Assembly (NCBI GenBank): GCA_022360535.1
Contig: JAKSCP010000171.1
Location: 1 to 7,055 of the forward strand
Direction: 5' to 3'
Length of the DNA stretch: 7,055 nucleotides
Source of the DNA: Pseudomonadales bacterium
Lineage (GTDB): Bacteria; Pseudomonadota; Gammaproteobacteria; Pseudomonadales; Pseudohongiellaceae
Both the position numbers and the translations under genes were made by a program. The notes under the pieces are model-generated. The model did no database searches. It worked only from the letters and a program-made list of their open reading frames with translations, and had not been told where the DNA came from. This document shows positions 1 to 6,244 of this stretch, one piece after another. Every line of letters starts with the position of its first letter. The first letter of the stretch is position 1.

Positions 1-698
1 ATCAGGACTACCCGCTGTTACTGGAAATTCACGGCGGACCCTTTACCGCCTACGGACCCTATTTCTCTACCGAGGTTCAGCTCTATGCAGCAGCCGGTTA
101 TGTGGTGCTTTATACTAACCCCCGTGGCTCTACCAGCTACGGTTATGAGTTTGCCAACGAGATTCATCACAATTATCCGGGTCAGGACTACGATGATCTG
201 ATGTCAGGTGTGGACGCCGTAATTGCTCGCGGCTTTATCGATGAAGAGCAGCTGTTTGTAACCGGTGGCTCCGGAGGTGGCGTTCTCAGTGCATGGATTA
301 TTGGCAACACCGATAGATTCGCTGCGGCAGCTGTAGCGAAGCCGGTGATCAATTGGATTAGTCATGCCTTGTACAGCGATATTCCCGAAGGCGTTACCCG
401 TTACTGGTTCGAGAATATGCCATGGGAAGATCCCCAGGAATACTGGCGCCGTTCCCCGCTTTCACTTGTGGGCAACGTGAACACACCCACGTTGCTGCTC
501 ACCGGTGAAGCCGATCATCGAACGCCGATTGCGGAATCTGAACAGTACTACCAGGCACTTAAACTGCGGGAAGTGGATACGGCAATGGTAAGAGTGCCAG
601 AGGCATCTCACGGTATCGCGGGCCGCCCGTCTCACCAGATTGCGAAAGTCGATAACATTCTGGCCTGGTTCGAACGTTATCGAAAGCAAACAGACTGA
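1..698 (+). CDS. S9-family serine peptidase (prolyl oligopeptidase / acylaminoacyl-peptidase type), C-terminal part
   Basis: This is the 3' end of a larger gene. The reading frame is open from base 3 to the stop at 696-698, giving 231 visible residues and no start. What is seen is an alpha/beta-hydrolase catalytic domain. It has an HGGP oxyanion-type motif (bases 30-41), the nucleophile elbow GGSGGG with Ser at 270-272, Asp in GEADHRTP at 513-515, and His in ASHG at 609-611. The order and spacing match the S9 peptidases, which cleave short peptides or remove N-terminal residues and usually carry an N-terminal beta-propeller that would lie left of the window. Whether the protein is cytoplasmic or exported cannot be judged because the N-terminus is missing. 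The stop codon is nine bases from the end of the convergent DUF488 gene. The family call is firm; the exact substrate class is not. Confidence 0.93.
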   Translation, partial: QDYPLLLEIHGGPFTAYGPYFSTEVQLYAAAGYVVLYTNPRGSTSYGYEFANEIHHNYPGQDYDDLMSGVDAVIARGFIDEEQLFVTGGSGGGVLSAWIIGNTDRFAAAAVAKPVINWISHALYSDIPEGVTRYWFENMPWEDPQEYWRRSPLSLVGNVNTPTLLLTGEADHRTPIAESEQYYQALKLREVDTAMVRVPEASHGIAGRPSHQIAKVDNILAWFERYRKQTD

Positions 699-707
699 GT
701 GTTCTCG

Positions 708-1301
708 TTAAGAATCTTGTTGCGGGCGGCGGTAAGCTCGTTGTTGTAGCTGCCGCTCGTAAGCAATTTGTGCCAATTCACTGCTATCGGTCACTAGGTC
801 AGCCTGCAGGTTTTGCAGCTCAATAAGTCTGATTTCCAGATCAGTTTGGGTTTCCAGTTCGCCGGTGTGGCGAATATGTTGAACCTCGATGTCGCAATGT
901 CGTTTCAGGTAATGTCCCACCAATAAGCTGCGATGACAGATCGCTGGATCTTTCTCCGCGCACAACATCGCAATATTCATATTCTTACTCAAGCCAGTTT
1001 GTAGACGATGAATACCTTCAAGAAAATCCACAGACTGCATTAGTCTAAGAAACTGTACCTGGCCGGATTCATCGTAGTGATCATCGTTTTCCGATCGCGG
1101 TCCCAGCTCGCGCCCCATGTAAACATAGTGTATTTGCGCCTTACGTAGCGCTGCCTGTAATGCCTCGCGATGGTATTCCTTGAATGCAGCGCTGTAGGGA
1201 ACGGAGCGAATGTCAGCAACGGCACCAATTTCGTGGGAATGTAATTGATCCAGCAAAGTAGTCAGGGGTTTGGTTGCGTAGCCGATACTGAATAGAGACA
1301 T
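708..1301 (-). CDS. DUF488 family protein
   Basis: The 197-residue protein carries the landmarks of the DUF488 family: SIGY near the N-terminus (residues 5-8), ADIRSVPYS (29-37), and LCAEKDPAICHR (113-124) with the family's Cys and Cys-His-Arg cluster. The family is widespread and its biochemical role is not established, so none is assigned. I chose ATG 1301 because the family motif then begins at residue 5, as is usual. An in-frame GTG at 1316 would add five residues. Neither start has a convincing Shine-Dalgarno sequence. The C-terminal 45 residues are polar and helix-like and extend past the conserved core. The gene converges on the S9 peptidase with a nine-base gap, and no intrinsic terminator is visible there. 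It is divergent from the PAS membrane protein. Confidence 0.88.
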   Translation of the reverse strand: MSLFSIGYATKPLTTLLDQLHSHEIGAVADIRSVPYSAAFKEYHREALQAALRKAQIHYVYMGRELGPRSENDDHYDESGQVQFLRLMQSVDFLEGIHRLQTGLSKNMNIAMLCAEKDPAICHRSLLVGHYLKRHCDIEVQHIRHTGELETQTDLEIRLIELQNLQADLVTDSSELAQIAYERQLQQRAYRRPQQDS

Positions 1302-1450
1302 AACTTTGCCGGTCACATGCTAAGAGGTGTTTTGTTGATCTTTGATGGCGTCAGTTGCCGCATTTTCTTTGCTGTACCTTTGGTCAGCGGGAGCAACAAG
1401 TTGCCACGATATCCCCAGCATCACTGCAGCTCATTTAATTGAATTATCAC

Positions 1451-2467
1451 ATGGTCGATCAGAGTCAAAACTTCTTCGCCCTCGCCATTGGTTTCGTATC
1501 CTTACTCGATCTGATGGTGGTGGTTGGTCTATGGTTGAGTTATACCACAGCGGGCAGAGAATATTTAAAAGTTGCTTGTTTCGCGGGTCTATTCGAAATA
1601 CTTCGTCATGGCATCGATTTCATCACCGGCACGAGCAACGATTCGATCACCTGGTATCTTTTAGGTCAGGTATTTCAATTCGGCTCGACCCTGTTATTTG
1701 TTGCCGCACTGCTACTAATTTATGAAACCGTAACCCGGTTTTATTATTGGGCATTCGCTGTGCTTGGTATCGGGATGATAGTCATCTTCGTGCTGCAGAT
1801 GCTTTCCGACGCACCAGTGGCTGGTGGCAGCGGTTACCTCGAATCGAGTCCGCTGATTGCATTGAGTTTCGTCTTACTGTGGCGTGCAATAAAAACCGGC
1901 GATCAGCTTACTCCGGGTAAATTATTTCTGGTGTTAGCCAGCGCCTCCGTTGCCTTAATCAGAAGCACACTGCCAGCGCTTGAACTAAACGATATCTACT
2001 TGCTGCTCTATTACATGGAGTATCTGTCGTTCACCTTGCTGCTGGTTGCCATGGTGTTGTATGAGTTGGAATTCGCCAAACAACAAATTGGTGATTTGTT
2101 GGCGGAGAAAACCCAGTCGGAGCAGGATCTGCAGTTCATTGTCGACAATTCTCTCGATGTCATTCTGGTTGCGGACCAGGTGGGGTTGCTGCAGTCCTGG
2201 AGTGCCAAAGCCAGAGAAATATTTGGCTATAGCCACGAGCAGGCGGTGGGTAAGATTCACATGGACGATCTTTTCGTCTCCAATTTCTGGGGCCAGGACA
2301 TGGGTGAAGACGACGAGGTGCAGGCCAAGATGGAGAGTATCGACGGCAAGTCGTTCCTGGTCGACGTGCGGATGCGGGAAGTGAGCGAGGCTGGGGGAAC
2401 CTATCACCTGTTTGTGTTGAGATTGGTGGAAGAGCCGAAAATCAATACAACCCTAAGCGAAACCTGA
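1451..2467 (+). CDS. Seven-helix membrane protein with C-terminal PAS domain
   Basis: The 338-residue protein has about seven hydrophobic segments (near residues 8-30, 38-58, 68-91, 97-117, 130-147, 156-171 and 182-207). A charged helix follows (207-228), which looks like a signalling linker. A PAS domain comes next (about 228-325), beginning with a typical FIVDNSLDVILV stretch and containing EIFGYSHEQAVGK. The protein stops about 13 residues after the PAS fold, and no histidine kinase, GGDEF, EAL or methyl-accepting domain follows. It is probably an inner-membrane sensor that acts through a partner, but no partner is evident nearby and the ligand is unknown. A TTG at 1439 is the only other start open in this frame, because TAA sits at 1436-1438. 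ATG 1451 is preferred, although neither has a clear ribosome binding site. Confidence 0.82.
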   Translation: MVDQSQNFFALAIGFVSLLDLMVVVGLWLSYTTAGREYLKVACFAGLFEILRHGIDFITGTSNDSITWYLLGQVFQFGSTLLFVAALLLIYETVTRFYYWAFAVLGIGMIVIFVLQMLSDAPVAGGSGYLESSPLIALSFVLLWRAIKTGDQLTPGKLFLVLASASVALIRSTLPALELNDIYLLLYYMEYLSFTLLLVAMVLYELEFAKQQIGDLLAEKTQSEQDLQFIVDNSLDVILVADQVGLLQSWSAKAREIFGYSHEQAVGKIHMDDLFVSNFWGQDMGEDDEVQAKMESIDGKSFLVDVRMREVSEAGGTYHLFVLRLVEEPKINTTLSET

Positions 2468-2506
2468 ACTGGATTATCTTGTGGGTCATTCTGCCTGATA
2501 AACTCT

Positions 2507-2527
2507 CGCTTGCTTTAGGTGTAAGCG
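2507..2527. repeat. Short inverted repeat downstream of the PAS gene
   Basis: CGCTTGC and GTAAGCG can pair as a 7-bp stem (one G-T pair) around a 7-base loop. It lies 39 bases after the stop of the PAS gene. The sequence after it (CAATTTCTG) is only weakly T-rich, so it is at best a poor intrinsic terminator for the + strand gene. Confidence 0.3.
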
Positions 2528-2536
2528 CAATTTCTG

Positions 2537-2577
2537 TGTCATCACCGTGCTGCTGAAAAGCACAGGAGTGAATGACA
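2537..2577. terminator. Imperfect palindrome between convergent genes, possible 3'-end hairpin
   Basis: TGTCAT, CAC and GTGCT pair in order with ATGACA, GTG and AGCAC. This gives about 14 bp of stem with a one-base bulge, a 1/4 internal loop and a 7-base apical loop. It sits between the + strand PAS gene (ends 2467) and the - strand secreted-protein gene (ends 2589), so it could define the 3' end of either transcript. No T-run follows on either strand. A Rho-independent terminator of standard form is therefore not supported, and transcript-end protection is equally possible. Confidence 0.4.
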
Positions 2578-2588
2578 AGAAAGCATTG

Positions 2589-3137
2589 TTATTGATCTTG
2601 TCCGTAATTCTCAAGTCGAGTCTTCAGGTTTCCAAGCACTTCACCAATCTGGCGAAACTCCGTATCAGTTCGGTAAAATTCTTCCATCAGCTCCTGTAGC
2701 TTGTCGTAATTTCTCCTGTTTTCTGCAAAAAGTTGTCGCTCCGTTTTCAGGGAAGCGAGCCCACTGAGGGCGGCACTTATATTCCCAGAACCAAGCAGGA
2801 AGGTTGCTTCTGATGCGTTTTCCCCACGATACTTCAGCATAAACGTTGGTTCACAGACTCGCTGCGTTATATGTGACATCGTGGGATTAAACTTGTAGCA
2901 GACTATGTCGAAGCTATCGTCAATATTGAGTTCATTAAATTTCTCATAAAAATCTTCTTCAACATTAGAGATCAGGTTTCGTAATCCAGCTCGTGAAAGT
3001 GTTGGAGTGACTACAATTTCGTAGGGTTTTTCTGCTTCGGTCTGTGACTCCTCTGGCTCCGATTCCTGTTGTGCAGCTATAGGTAACGCAAAAATTAACG
3101 CAAGGTAGCCGATCTGTTCAGGTTTCATTAGTTTCAT
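2589..3137 (-). CDS. Secreted paralogue A, homologous to the M56 sensor domain
   Basis: I do not recognise a named function. The 182-residue product starts with a Sec signal peptide (hydrophobic core about 9-20, likely cleavage after Ala22, IAA|QQ). An acidic Glu/Ser-rich spacer (23-36) leads to a conserved module (37-104) beginning KPYEIVV and containing VEEDFYEKFNELN and RVCEPTFMLKYR, with Cys80 and Cys95 likely disulfide-bonded. A variable Gly/Ser segment and a charged helical tail (about 132-178) follow. By my count 42 of 69 residues of the module match paralogue B without gaps, and the two Cys occupy the same residue numbers. The GTG at 3188 is rejected as the start: ATG 3137 is preceded by AGAGA at 7 bases and gives a proper signal peptide. 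The gene is last in the presumed operon, 65 bases after paralogue B. A periplasmic location is inferred. Confidence 0.85.
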   Translation of the reverse strand: MKLMKPEQIGYLALIFALPIAAQQESEPEESQTEAEKPYEIVVTPTLSRAGLRNLISNVEEDFYEKFNELNIDDSFDIVCYKFNPTMSHITQRVCEPTFMLKYRGENASEATFLLGSGNISAALSGLASLKTERQLFAENRRNYDKLQELMEEFYRTDTEFRQIGEVLGNLKTRLENYGQDQ

Positions 3138-3156
3138 GATTTTATCTCTAAAAACT

Positions 3157-3184
3157 CTTTGCAATTCAGAATGTCGTTGCAAAG
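3157..3184 (-). terminator. Stem-loop with T-run between paralogues B and A, possible attenuator
   Basis: A perfect 8-bp inverted repeat (CTTTGCAA / TTGCAAAG) encloses a 12-base loop. Read in the direction of transcription (-), it is followed by AGTTTTTAG. It lies between the stop of paralogue B and the ribosome binding site of paralogue A. The form resembles a weak intrinsic terminator that would let some transcripts end before gene A. The stem has only three G-C pairs and the loop is long, so termination would be partial at most. Confidence 0.45.
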
Positions 3185-3202
3185 CCACGCGGTGCTCCGC
3201 TG

Positions 3203-3766
3203 CTAATTTTCATTGTAGTGTTCCAGGCGATACTTTAGCTGCTCCATAACACTGGCAATTTCTCCGATTTCTTGATTCGTTCGCACCGCTTCTTCTAGTT
3301 TCTCTGTGAGCGTTTCGAAATACCGTTTTTGATTCCTGCGCATTTCCCCTTCAGTAGGTAAGTAGACGCCCATAAGTTTTGATCCGAGAGAGTTGCCCAC
3401 TCCACCATTGCCCCCGGCGGACATCAGAAACAAGGCATCTCCACTCTGCTGGGATCGGTACTTGATCATGAACAGGGGCTCACATGCCCGCCTCTTGATA
3501 TGAGTCATGGCTGGTGTGTACACATAGCAATACATGTCGTACATGTCGTCATCGTTAAACTCGTTGAACTTCTCGAAGAAATCTTCTTCCACATCTTCAA
3601 TGAGGTCGCGTAGATAAGCTCTCGAAGGTTTGCTTGTAATAACTACCTCATAGGGCTTATTCGACTCGTTCTGCTGCGTCGAATTCTCTTCCTCTTGCTG
3701 TGCGAACAGGAGTGAGGGGCAGAACAGGGCTATGGCTGATAAAGTGATTAGTGAGCTTGGTTTCAT
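3203..3766 (-). CDS. Secreted paralogue B, homologous to the M56 sensor domain
   Basis: This 187-residue protein of unrecognised function is built like paralogue A. It has a Sec signal peptide (hydrophobic about 6-21, cleavage probably after Ala22, LFA|QQ), an acidic Gln/Glu/Asn-rich spacer (23-36), and a conserved module (37-105). The module starts KPYEVVI and carries VEEDFFEKFNEFN and RACEPLFMIKYRS. Cys80 and Cys95 are spaced exactly as in paralogue A and in the M56 C-terminus. The middle contains a glycine-rich stretch (118-129), and a charged helix ends the protein (about 141-184). Cys16 lies in the signal peptide but without a lipobox, so a lipoprotein is unlikely. The start is ATG 3766, preceded by AGAGGG with a 7-base gap; a farther in-frame start at 3787 would spoil the signal peptide. 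The gene follows the M56 gene by 82 bases on the same strand. Confidence 0.87.
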   Translation of the reverse strand: MKPSSLITLSAIALFCPSLLFAQQEEENSTQQNESNKPYEVVITSKPSRAYLRDLIEDVEEDFFEKFNEFNDDDMYDMYCYVYTPAMTHIKRRACEPLFMIKYRSQQSGDALFLMSAGGNGGVGNSLGSKLMGVYLPTEGEMRRNQKRYFETLTEKLEEAVRTNQEIGEIASVMEQLKYRLEHYNEN

Positions 3767-3773
3767 GATGTAT

Positions 3774-3779
3774 CCCTCT
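3774..3779 (-). promoter_or_regulatory. Ribosome binding site of paralogue B
   Basis: AGAGGG on the - strand lies seven bases before ATG 3766. It decides the start in favour of 3766 over the in-frame codon at 3787. The related sequence AGAGAT before ATG 3137 aligns with it and supports the start of paralogue A. Confidence 0.75.
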
Positions 3780-3848
3780 GATAACAATCGTTAGACATTG
3801 CTTCATTGTGGGTTATGTTGCTTAAGGGGTGCGCGGTGCAGTTATTCG

Positions 3849-5672
3849 TTAAATTGCCGATTTAAGTTGGCGCAGATAAATGTGGAGATCTCGTAACTCT
3901 TGGTTTTCGTTAAGGACTCTATTAAGTGCAGCCGTGAGATCACGCATTCTGATGTGGTTAGTGTTCTCGTACATGGACGGGTAGGAAATCACAGTGGCCA
4001 CATTTGAATACCTCCCAACGATGGCGCTTCTCGCCTCTATCACAAACCTCGGCTCACAGAAGTGTCTGGGAATAAATGAACCCTTTGGCCGGTAAGTGCC
4101 ACATAGCACATGCAGTGATTTGTCCTTTTCGCTGGCATTGAACAAGCTAAAATATTCGGCTTCTACTTTTCTTATCTCCCGGAATAATTCAGATTTCGAC
4201 AGATCTGCAAGCACTGAAGTGTAGCCAATCTCGGACGCTTCGACCGATCCGGCAGAATCATCGGTTGAGTTGCCTGCGATGGCAGGCTGAAGGGAAGTCT
4301 CGGGTATGAGTGATTCATCTGTCACAGGCAACCCCAGGTCAAACGCATAGTCTTGCTCTCTTACGATTTCCAGGTTGTGTGTACTTGCTTCCAGGCTTTT
4401 TGATGCGTTGGTCGAGAGAAGGTGCGGCGGTTTTGAAAGTTGACCAATATCAGCCAGGTTGTTTATCTCCGGAATGGGTTCTGGCAGTGAATAACTGCTT
4501 GGAAGCGCACTTTCCGCGGGTGCCAGGAGGTTTGAATCCCTGGTTCGAAACGGCGATTTATGGCTAAACGCCTCTTCGCTGAGTTTCATGTCGAACTCGT
4601 ATTTCTCCCAGTTGAATGCTTCTACCAGCGACGCTCGAAGAAAAGTGCCCGCGCACAACCAGACAACTAATACCGCTGAAATCAGTACGATTGCCGGGGG
4701 CACTAAAGAGGAGGTTTTTGCACTGTTGGAAGGAAAGTCCAGAAGCAAAGCTACTCTGGACTTCAACAACTGAGCCGACAACATGTTTTGTGTCAGCAGT
4801 TGTTGGTCTGTTGCTAACTTGCAACTGCGCGTAATCGAGAGCAGGTCTTCCGCATAGTCTTTATTAGCTATACCGCTGTGTAGAACACCAATATCGCTGG
4901 CACTCTCCGCTTCAACCTTCAGCCTCGAAAGTGCATACCAGGCAAAGGGATTAATCCACAGCAAAGAGCAAAACAGATAGCCGCCTGAAGTGCTCAGCCA
5001 GTCTAAACGCGCAATATGGCTCATCTCATGCGCTAATGCGCTGGTGAAAGCTCTTTCTGTCCACCCTTTGGCGATTAAGGGAAAAATCACTACAGGTTTG
5101 AACAGGCCAAATGACACAGGAGAAGAAATTTCGTCACTGAACTTGACGATCACGGGTCGACTAATGTTGAGCTGCTGTCTTTTCTTATTGATCTTTCTGA
5201 CAAAGGCCAGGTCAGCGATGGGAGTGGCGTGTTGATTGATCCGGTGAATTTTGATTGCAGCGATCAGTATCTGAGCCAGGAAGGCGGCGCAAATAATGAA
5301 GTAACCACTGATGCCCACAGTGCGCCAGAACTGCAAATCCATCGAGACATCAGCCGCGTTTTCTTCAAGTTCTGGCACCTCAAGTGAAGCGAAGGAGAGA
5401 GTGACCATCTCATAAGCAGATGCAGTCTCAGTTTGTTCAACGGTTGTGCTGCTTGCTGGAGTCAGGAAAGGAATCAGTAACAGGCAAACCAACATGTTAA
5501 GCCAGAGCAGGTGACGGGTTATCGGGCTCATAACTGGCTTAAACAGCCAACAGACGAGGGAAGTAAGAAGGACGACGAATCCTGACTTCAATAGCCAGTC
5601 AGCGACTGGCGAAAGCAGCACTACCAATTGTGGAAGCAAACTGGATATGTCTGTTGTCAGGTCTATGATCAC
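3849..5672 (-). CDS. M56-family (BlaR1/MecR1-like) membrane zinc peptidase with a non-penicillin-binding sensor domain
   Basis: This 607-residue protein has an M56 N-terminal half with membrane segments near residues 27-45, 54-72, 120-141 and 324-343. The zinc site is HEMSH at 215-219 (bases 5016-5030), with Glu256 in VEAESASD as the expected third ligand; the usual Cys of the family's ExACD motif is Ser259. The family senses a signal outside the membrane and cleaves a BlaI-type repressor in the cytoplasm. After the last membrane helix comes a Ser/Pro-rich linker (about 365-490), then a C-terminal domain (492-607) with Cys524, CEPRF at Cys539 and a final helix. This domain is not the transpeptidase-like sensor of BlaR1; it matches the two secreted proteins downstream. 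GTG 5672 is chosen because AGAAGGA stands seven bases before it. A TTG at 5690 would add six residues. The repressor gene ends 33 bases upstream. Confidence 0.92.
   Translation of the reverse strand: MIIDLTTDISSLLPQLVVLLSPVADWLLKSGFVVLLTSLVCWLFKPVMSPITRHLLWLNMLVCLLLIPFLTPASSTTVEQTETASAYEMVTLSFASLEVPELEENAADVSMDLQFWRTVGISGYFIICAAFLAQILIAAIKIHRINQHATPIADLAFVRKINKKRQQLNISRPVIVKFSDEISSPVSFGLFKPVVIFPLIAKGWTERAFTSALAHEMSHIARLDWLSTSGGYLFCSLLWINPFAWYALSRLKVEAESASDIGVLHSGIANKDYAEDLLSITRSCKLATDQQLLTQNMLSAQLLKSRVALLLDFPSNSAKTSSLVPPAIVLISAVLVVWLCAGTFLRASLVEAFNWEKYEFDMKLSEEAFSHKSPFRTRDSNLLAPAESALPSSYSLPEPIPEINNLADIGQLSKPPHLLSTNASKSLEASTHNLEIVREQDYAFDLGLPVTDESLIPETSLQPAIAGNSTDDSAGSVEASEIGYTSVLADLSKSELFREIRKVEAEYFSLFNASEKDKSLHVLCGTYRPKGSFIPRHFCEPRFVIEARSAIVGRYSNVATVISYPSMYENTNHIRMRDLTAALNRVLNENQELRDLHIYLRQLKSAI
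3852..4199 (-). other. C-terminal periplasmic domain of the M56 protein shared with the secreted paralogues
   Basis: This stretch covers residues 492-607. Aligned without gaps to paralogue B over 58 positions I count 21 identities, including V-E, F-N, both Cys, CEP-F and the final R-S. The C-terminal helix also aligns: NQEL...RQLK here, NQEI...EQLK in paralogue B. It is the probable signal-sensing part and should face the periplasm, since it follows the fourth membrane segment. Confidence 0.8.
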
Positions 5673-5679
5673 CGGACCA

Positions 5680-5686
5680 TCCTTCT
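5680..5686 (-). promoter_or_regulatory. Ribosome binding site selecting GTG start of the M56 gene
   Basis: AGAAGGA on the - strand lies seven bases before GTG 5672. This is the strongest Shine-Dalgarno match in the window and is why the shorter protein is preferred over the TTG at 5690, which would overlap this site. Confidence 0.8.
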
Positions 5687-5705
5687 GCAATGGTTAATTT
5701 GGTCG

Positions 5706-6089
5706 TTACTTCTTGCGGGTTCTATGTTCTCGAATCATTTTCTCCAGTTCCCGCAAATCCTCATCGGAGATTTCATCGAGATTACCGCTGATTAATTGGT
5801 TTACCGCCAGTACAGGCTCGCCCTGAAAGAACGTATCGATCACATCTGATAGTGCTGAGTTGGACACTTCGTTGATGTCTTGCGCGGGAGAATACACATA
5901 CTTGAGACCGCTCTCTTTCAAGTTGACGTAACCCTTCAATACGAGATTCTTTAAATGGGTTCGGACTGAAGAATTGCCTGGTGCATTGGCCATATGCGCC
6001 TGCACGTCCTTGGCGCTGGCTTCGCCCAGGCGAAACAGCAATTCCAGAATTTCTTTTTCACGGCGACTGAGTTTCTCTAGTTTTGGCAT
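5706..6089 (-). CDS. BlaI/MecI/CopY-family transcriptional repressor
   Basis: The 127-residue length and layout are typical of the family. A winged helix-turn-helix occupies about residues 5-70: LSRREKEILELLF opens the first helix, SSVRTHLKNLVLKGYV (40-55) is the recognition helix, and GLKYVYSP (61-68) is the wing. A C-terminal helical dimerisation part follows (75-125), containing EISDEDLRELEKMI. Family members bind dyad operators as dimers and are cut by a partner M56 peptidase when signal is present, and that partner is the next gene. Staphylococcal BlaI is cut at an Asn-Phe bond in the dimerisation part. Here the comparable region (94-101) has Asn97-Gln98, so the exact cleavage site is unknown. 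ATG 6089 has no clear ribosome binding site. The gene probably represses its own operon through the dyad at 6126-6147. Confidence 0.93.
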   Translation of the reverse strand: MPKLEKLSRREKEILELLFRLGEASAKDVQAHMANAPGNSSVRTHLKNLVLKGYVNLKESGLKYVYSPAQDINEVSNSALSDVIDTFFQGEPVLAVNQLISGNLDEISDEDLRELEKMIREHRTRKK

Positions 6090-6125
6090 AGGTCAGAATG
6101 TCGGTAAGTTGAGTGTGATCGACGC

Positions 6126-6147
6126 GTGTGCGAAAATACTCGCACAC
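6126..6147. promoter_or_regulatory. Perfect dyad, candidate repressor operator
   Basis: GTGTGCGA and TCGCACAC form perfect 8-bp arms around a 6-base spacer (AAATAC). The dyad lies 37 bases before the repressor ATG and just downstream of the predicted -10 box, so a bound dimer would block transcription start. It does not carry the TACA/TGTA core of staphylococcal bla/mec operators. Assignment to this repressor rests on position and symmetry only. Confidence 0.65.
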
Positions 6148-6154
6148 TGCGAAA

Positions 6155-6182
6155 AAAATAACATAGTTAGATGATTTGTCAA
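6155..6182 (-). promoter_or_regulatory. Sigma70-type promoter of the repressor-M56-paralogue operon
   Basis: On the - strand a perfect -35 box TTGACA (6182-6177) is followed after 16 bases by TATTTT (6160-6155), a 4/6 match to the -10 consensus, in an AT-rich stretch. The predicted start is near 6148, directly at the edge of the dyad at 6126-6147, leaving a leader of about 58 bases before the repressor ATG. Confidence 0.62.
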
Positions 6183-6218
6183 TAAAAATAGCACTGAATC
6201 GAGAGCCAGCGATCTAAA

Positions 6219-6224
6219 TATAAG
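6219..6224 (+). promoter_or_regulatory. Possible -10 box for the hydrolase gene
   Basis: TATAAG matches 5/6 of the -10 consensus 20 bases before ATG 6245, in an otherwise AT-rich stretch. No acceptable -35 box stands at the right distance (only CTGAAT with a 19-base gap), so this promoter is weakly supported and might need an activator. Confidence 0.28.
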
Positions 6225-6244
6225 CTCTAGCGGAAGCCCAGGAT

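Noticed and set aside
1342..1725. Open frame of 127 codons on the + strand starting in the gap before the PAS gene
   Set aside because: Most of it overlaps the PAS protein gene in another frame. It starts at TTG with no ribosome binding site and has no recognisable domain after its first hydrophobic stretch.
1985..2407. Open frame of 140 codons on the - strand within the PAS gene
   Set aside because: It is antisense to a well-supported PAS domain, has no family features, and its composition (rich in His, Gln and Leu) is that of a complementary-strand shadow.
3138..3188. N-terminal extension of paralogue A from GTG 3188
   Set aside because: It would place 17 polar residues before a proper signal peptide, has no ribosome binding site, and runs through the hairpin. 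ATG 3137 aligns with the start of paralogue B.
3531..3550. Two tandem copies of ACATGTCGT inside paralogue B
   Set aside because: They simply encode the local DMYDMY sequence and do not extend further; not a repeat array.
4990..5235. Open frame on the + strand opposite the HEMSH region of the M56 gene
   Set aside because: It lies entirely antisense to the conserved zinc-peptidase domain and shows no domain or start signal.
6202..6228. AGAGC / GCTCT 5-bp inverted repeat before the hydrolase gene as a second operator
   Set aside because: The arms are short, the 17-base gap is unlike the 6-base gap of the clear dyad, and the sequence shares nothing with GTGTGCGA.
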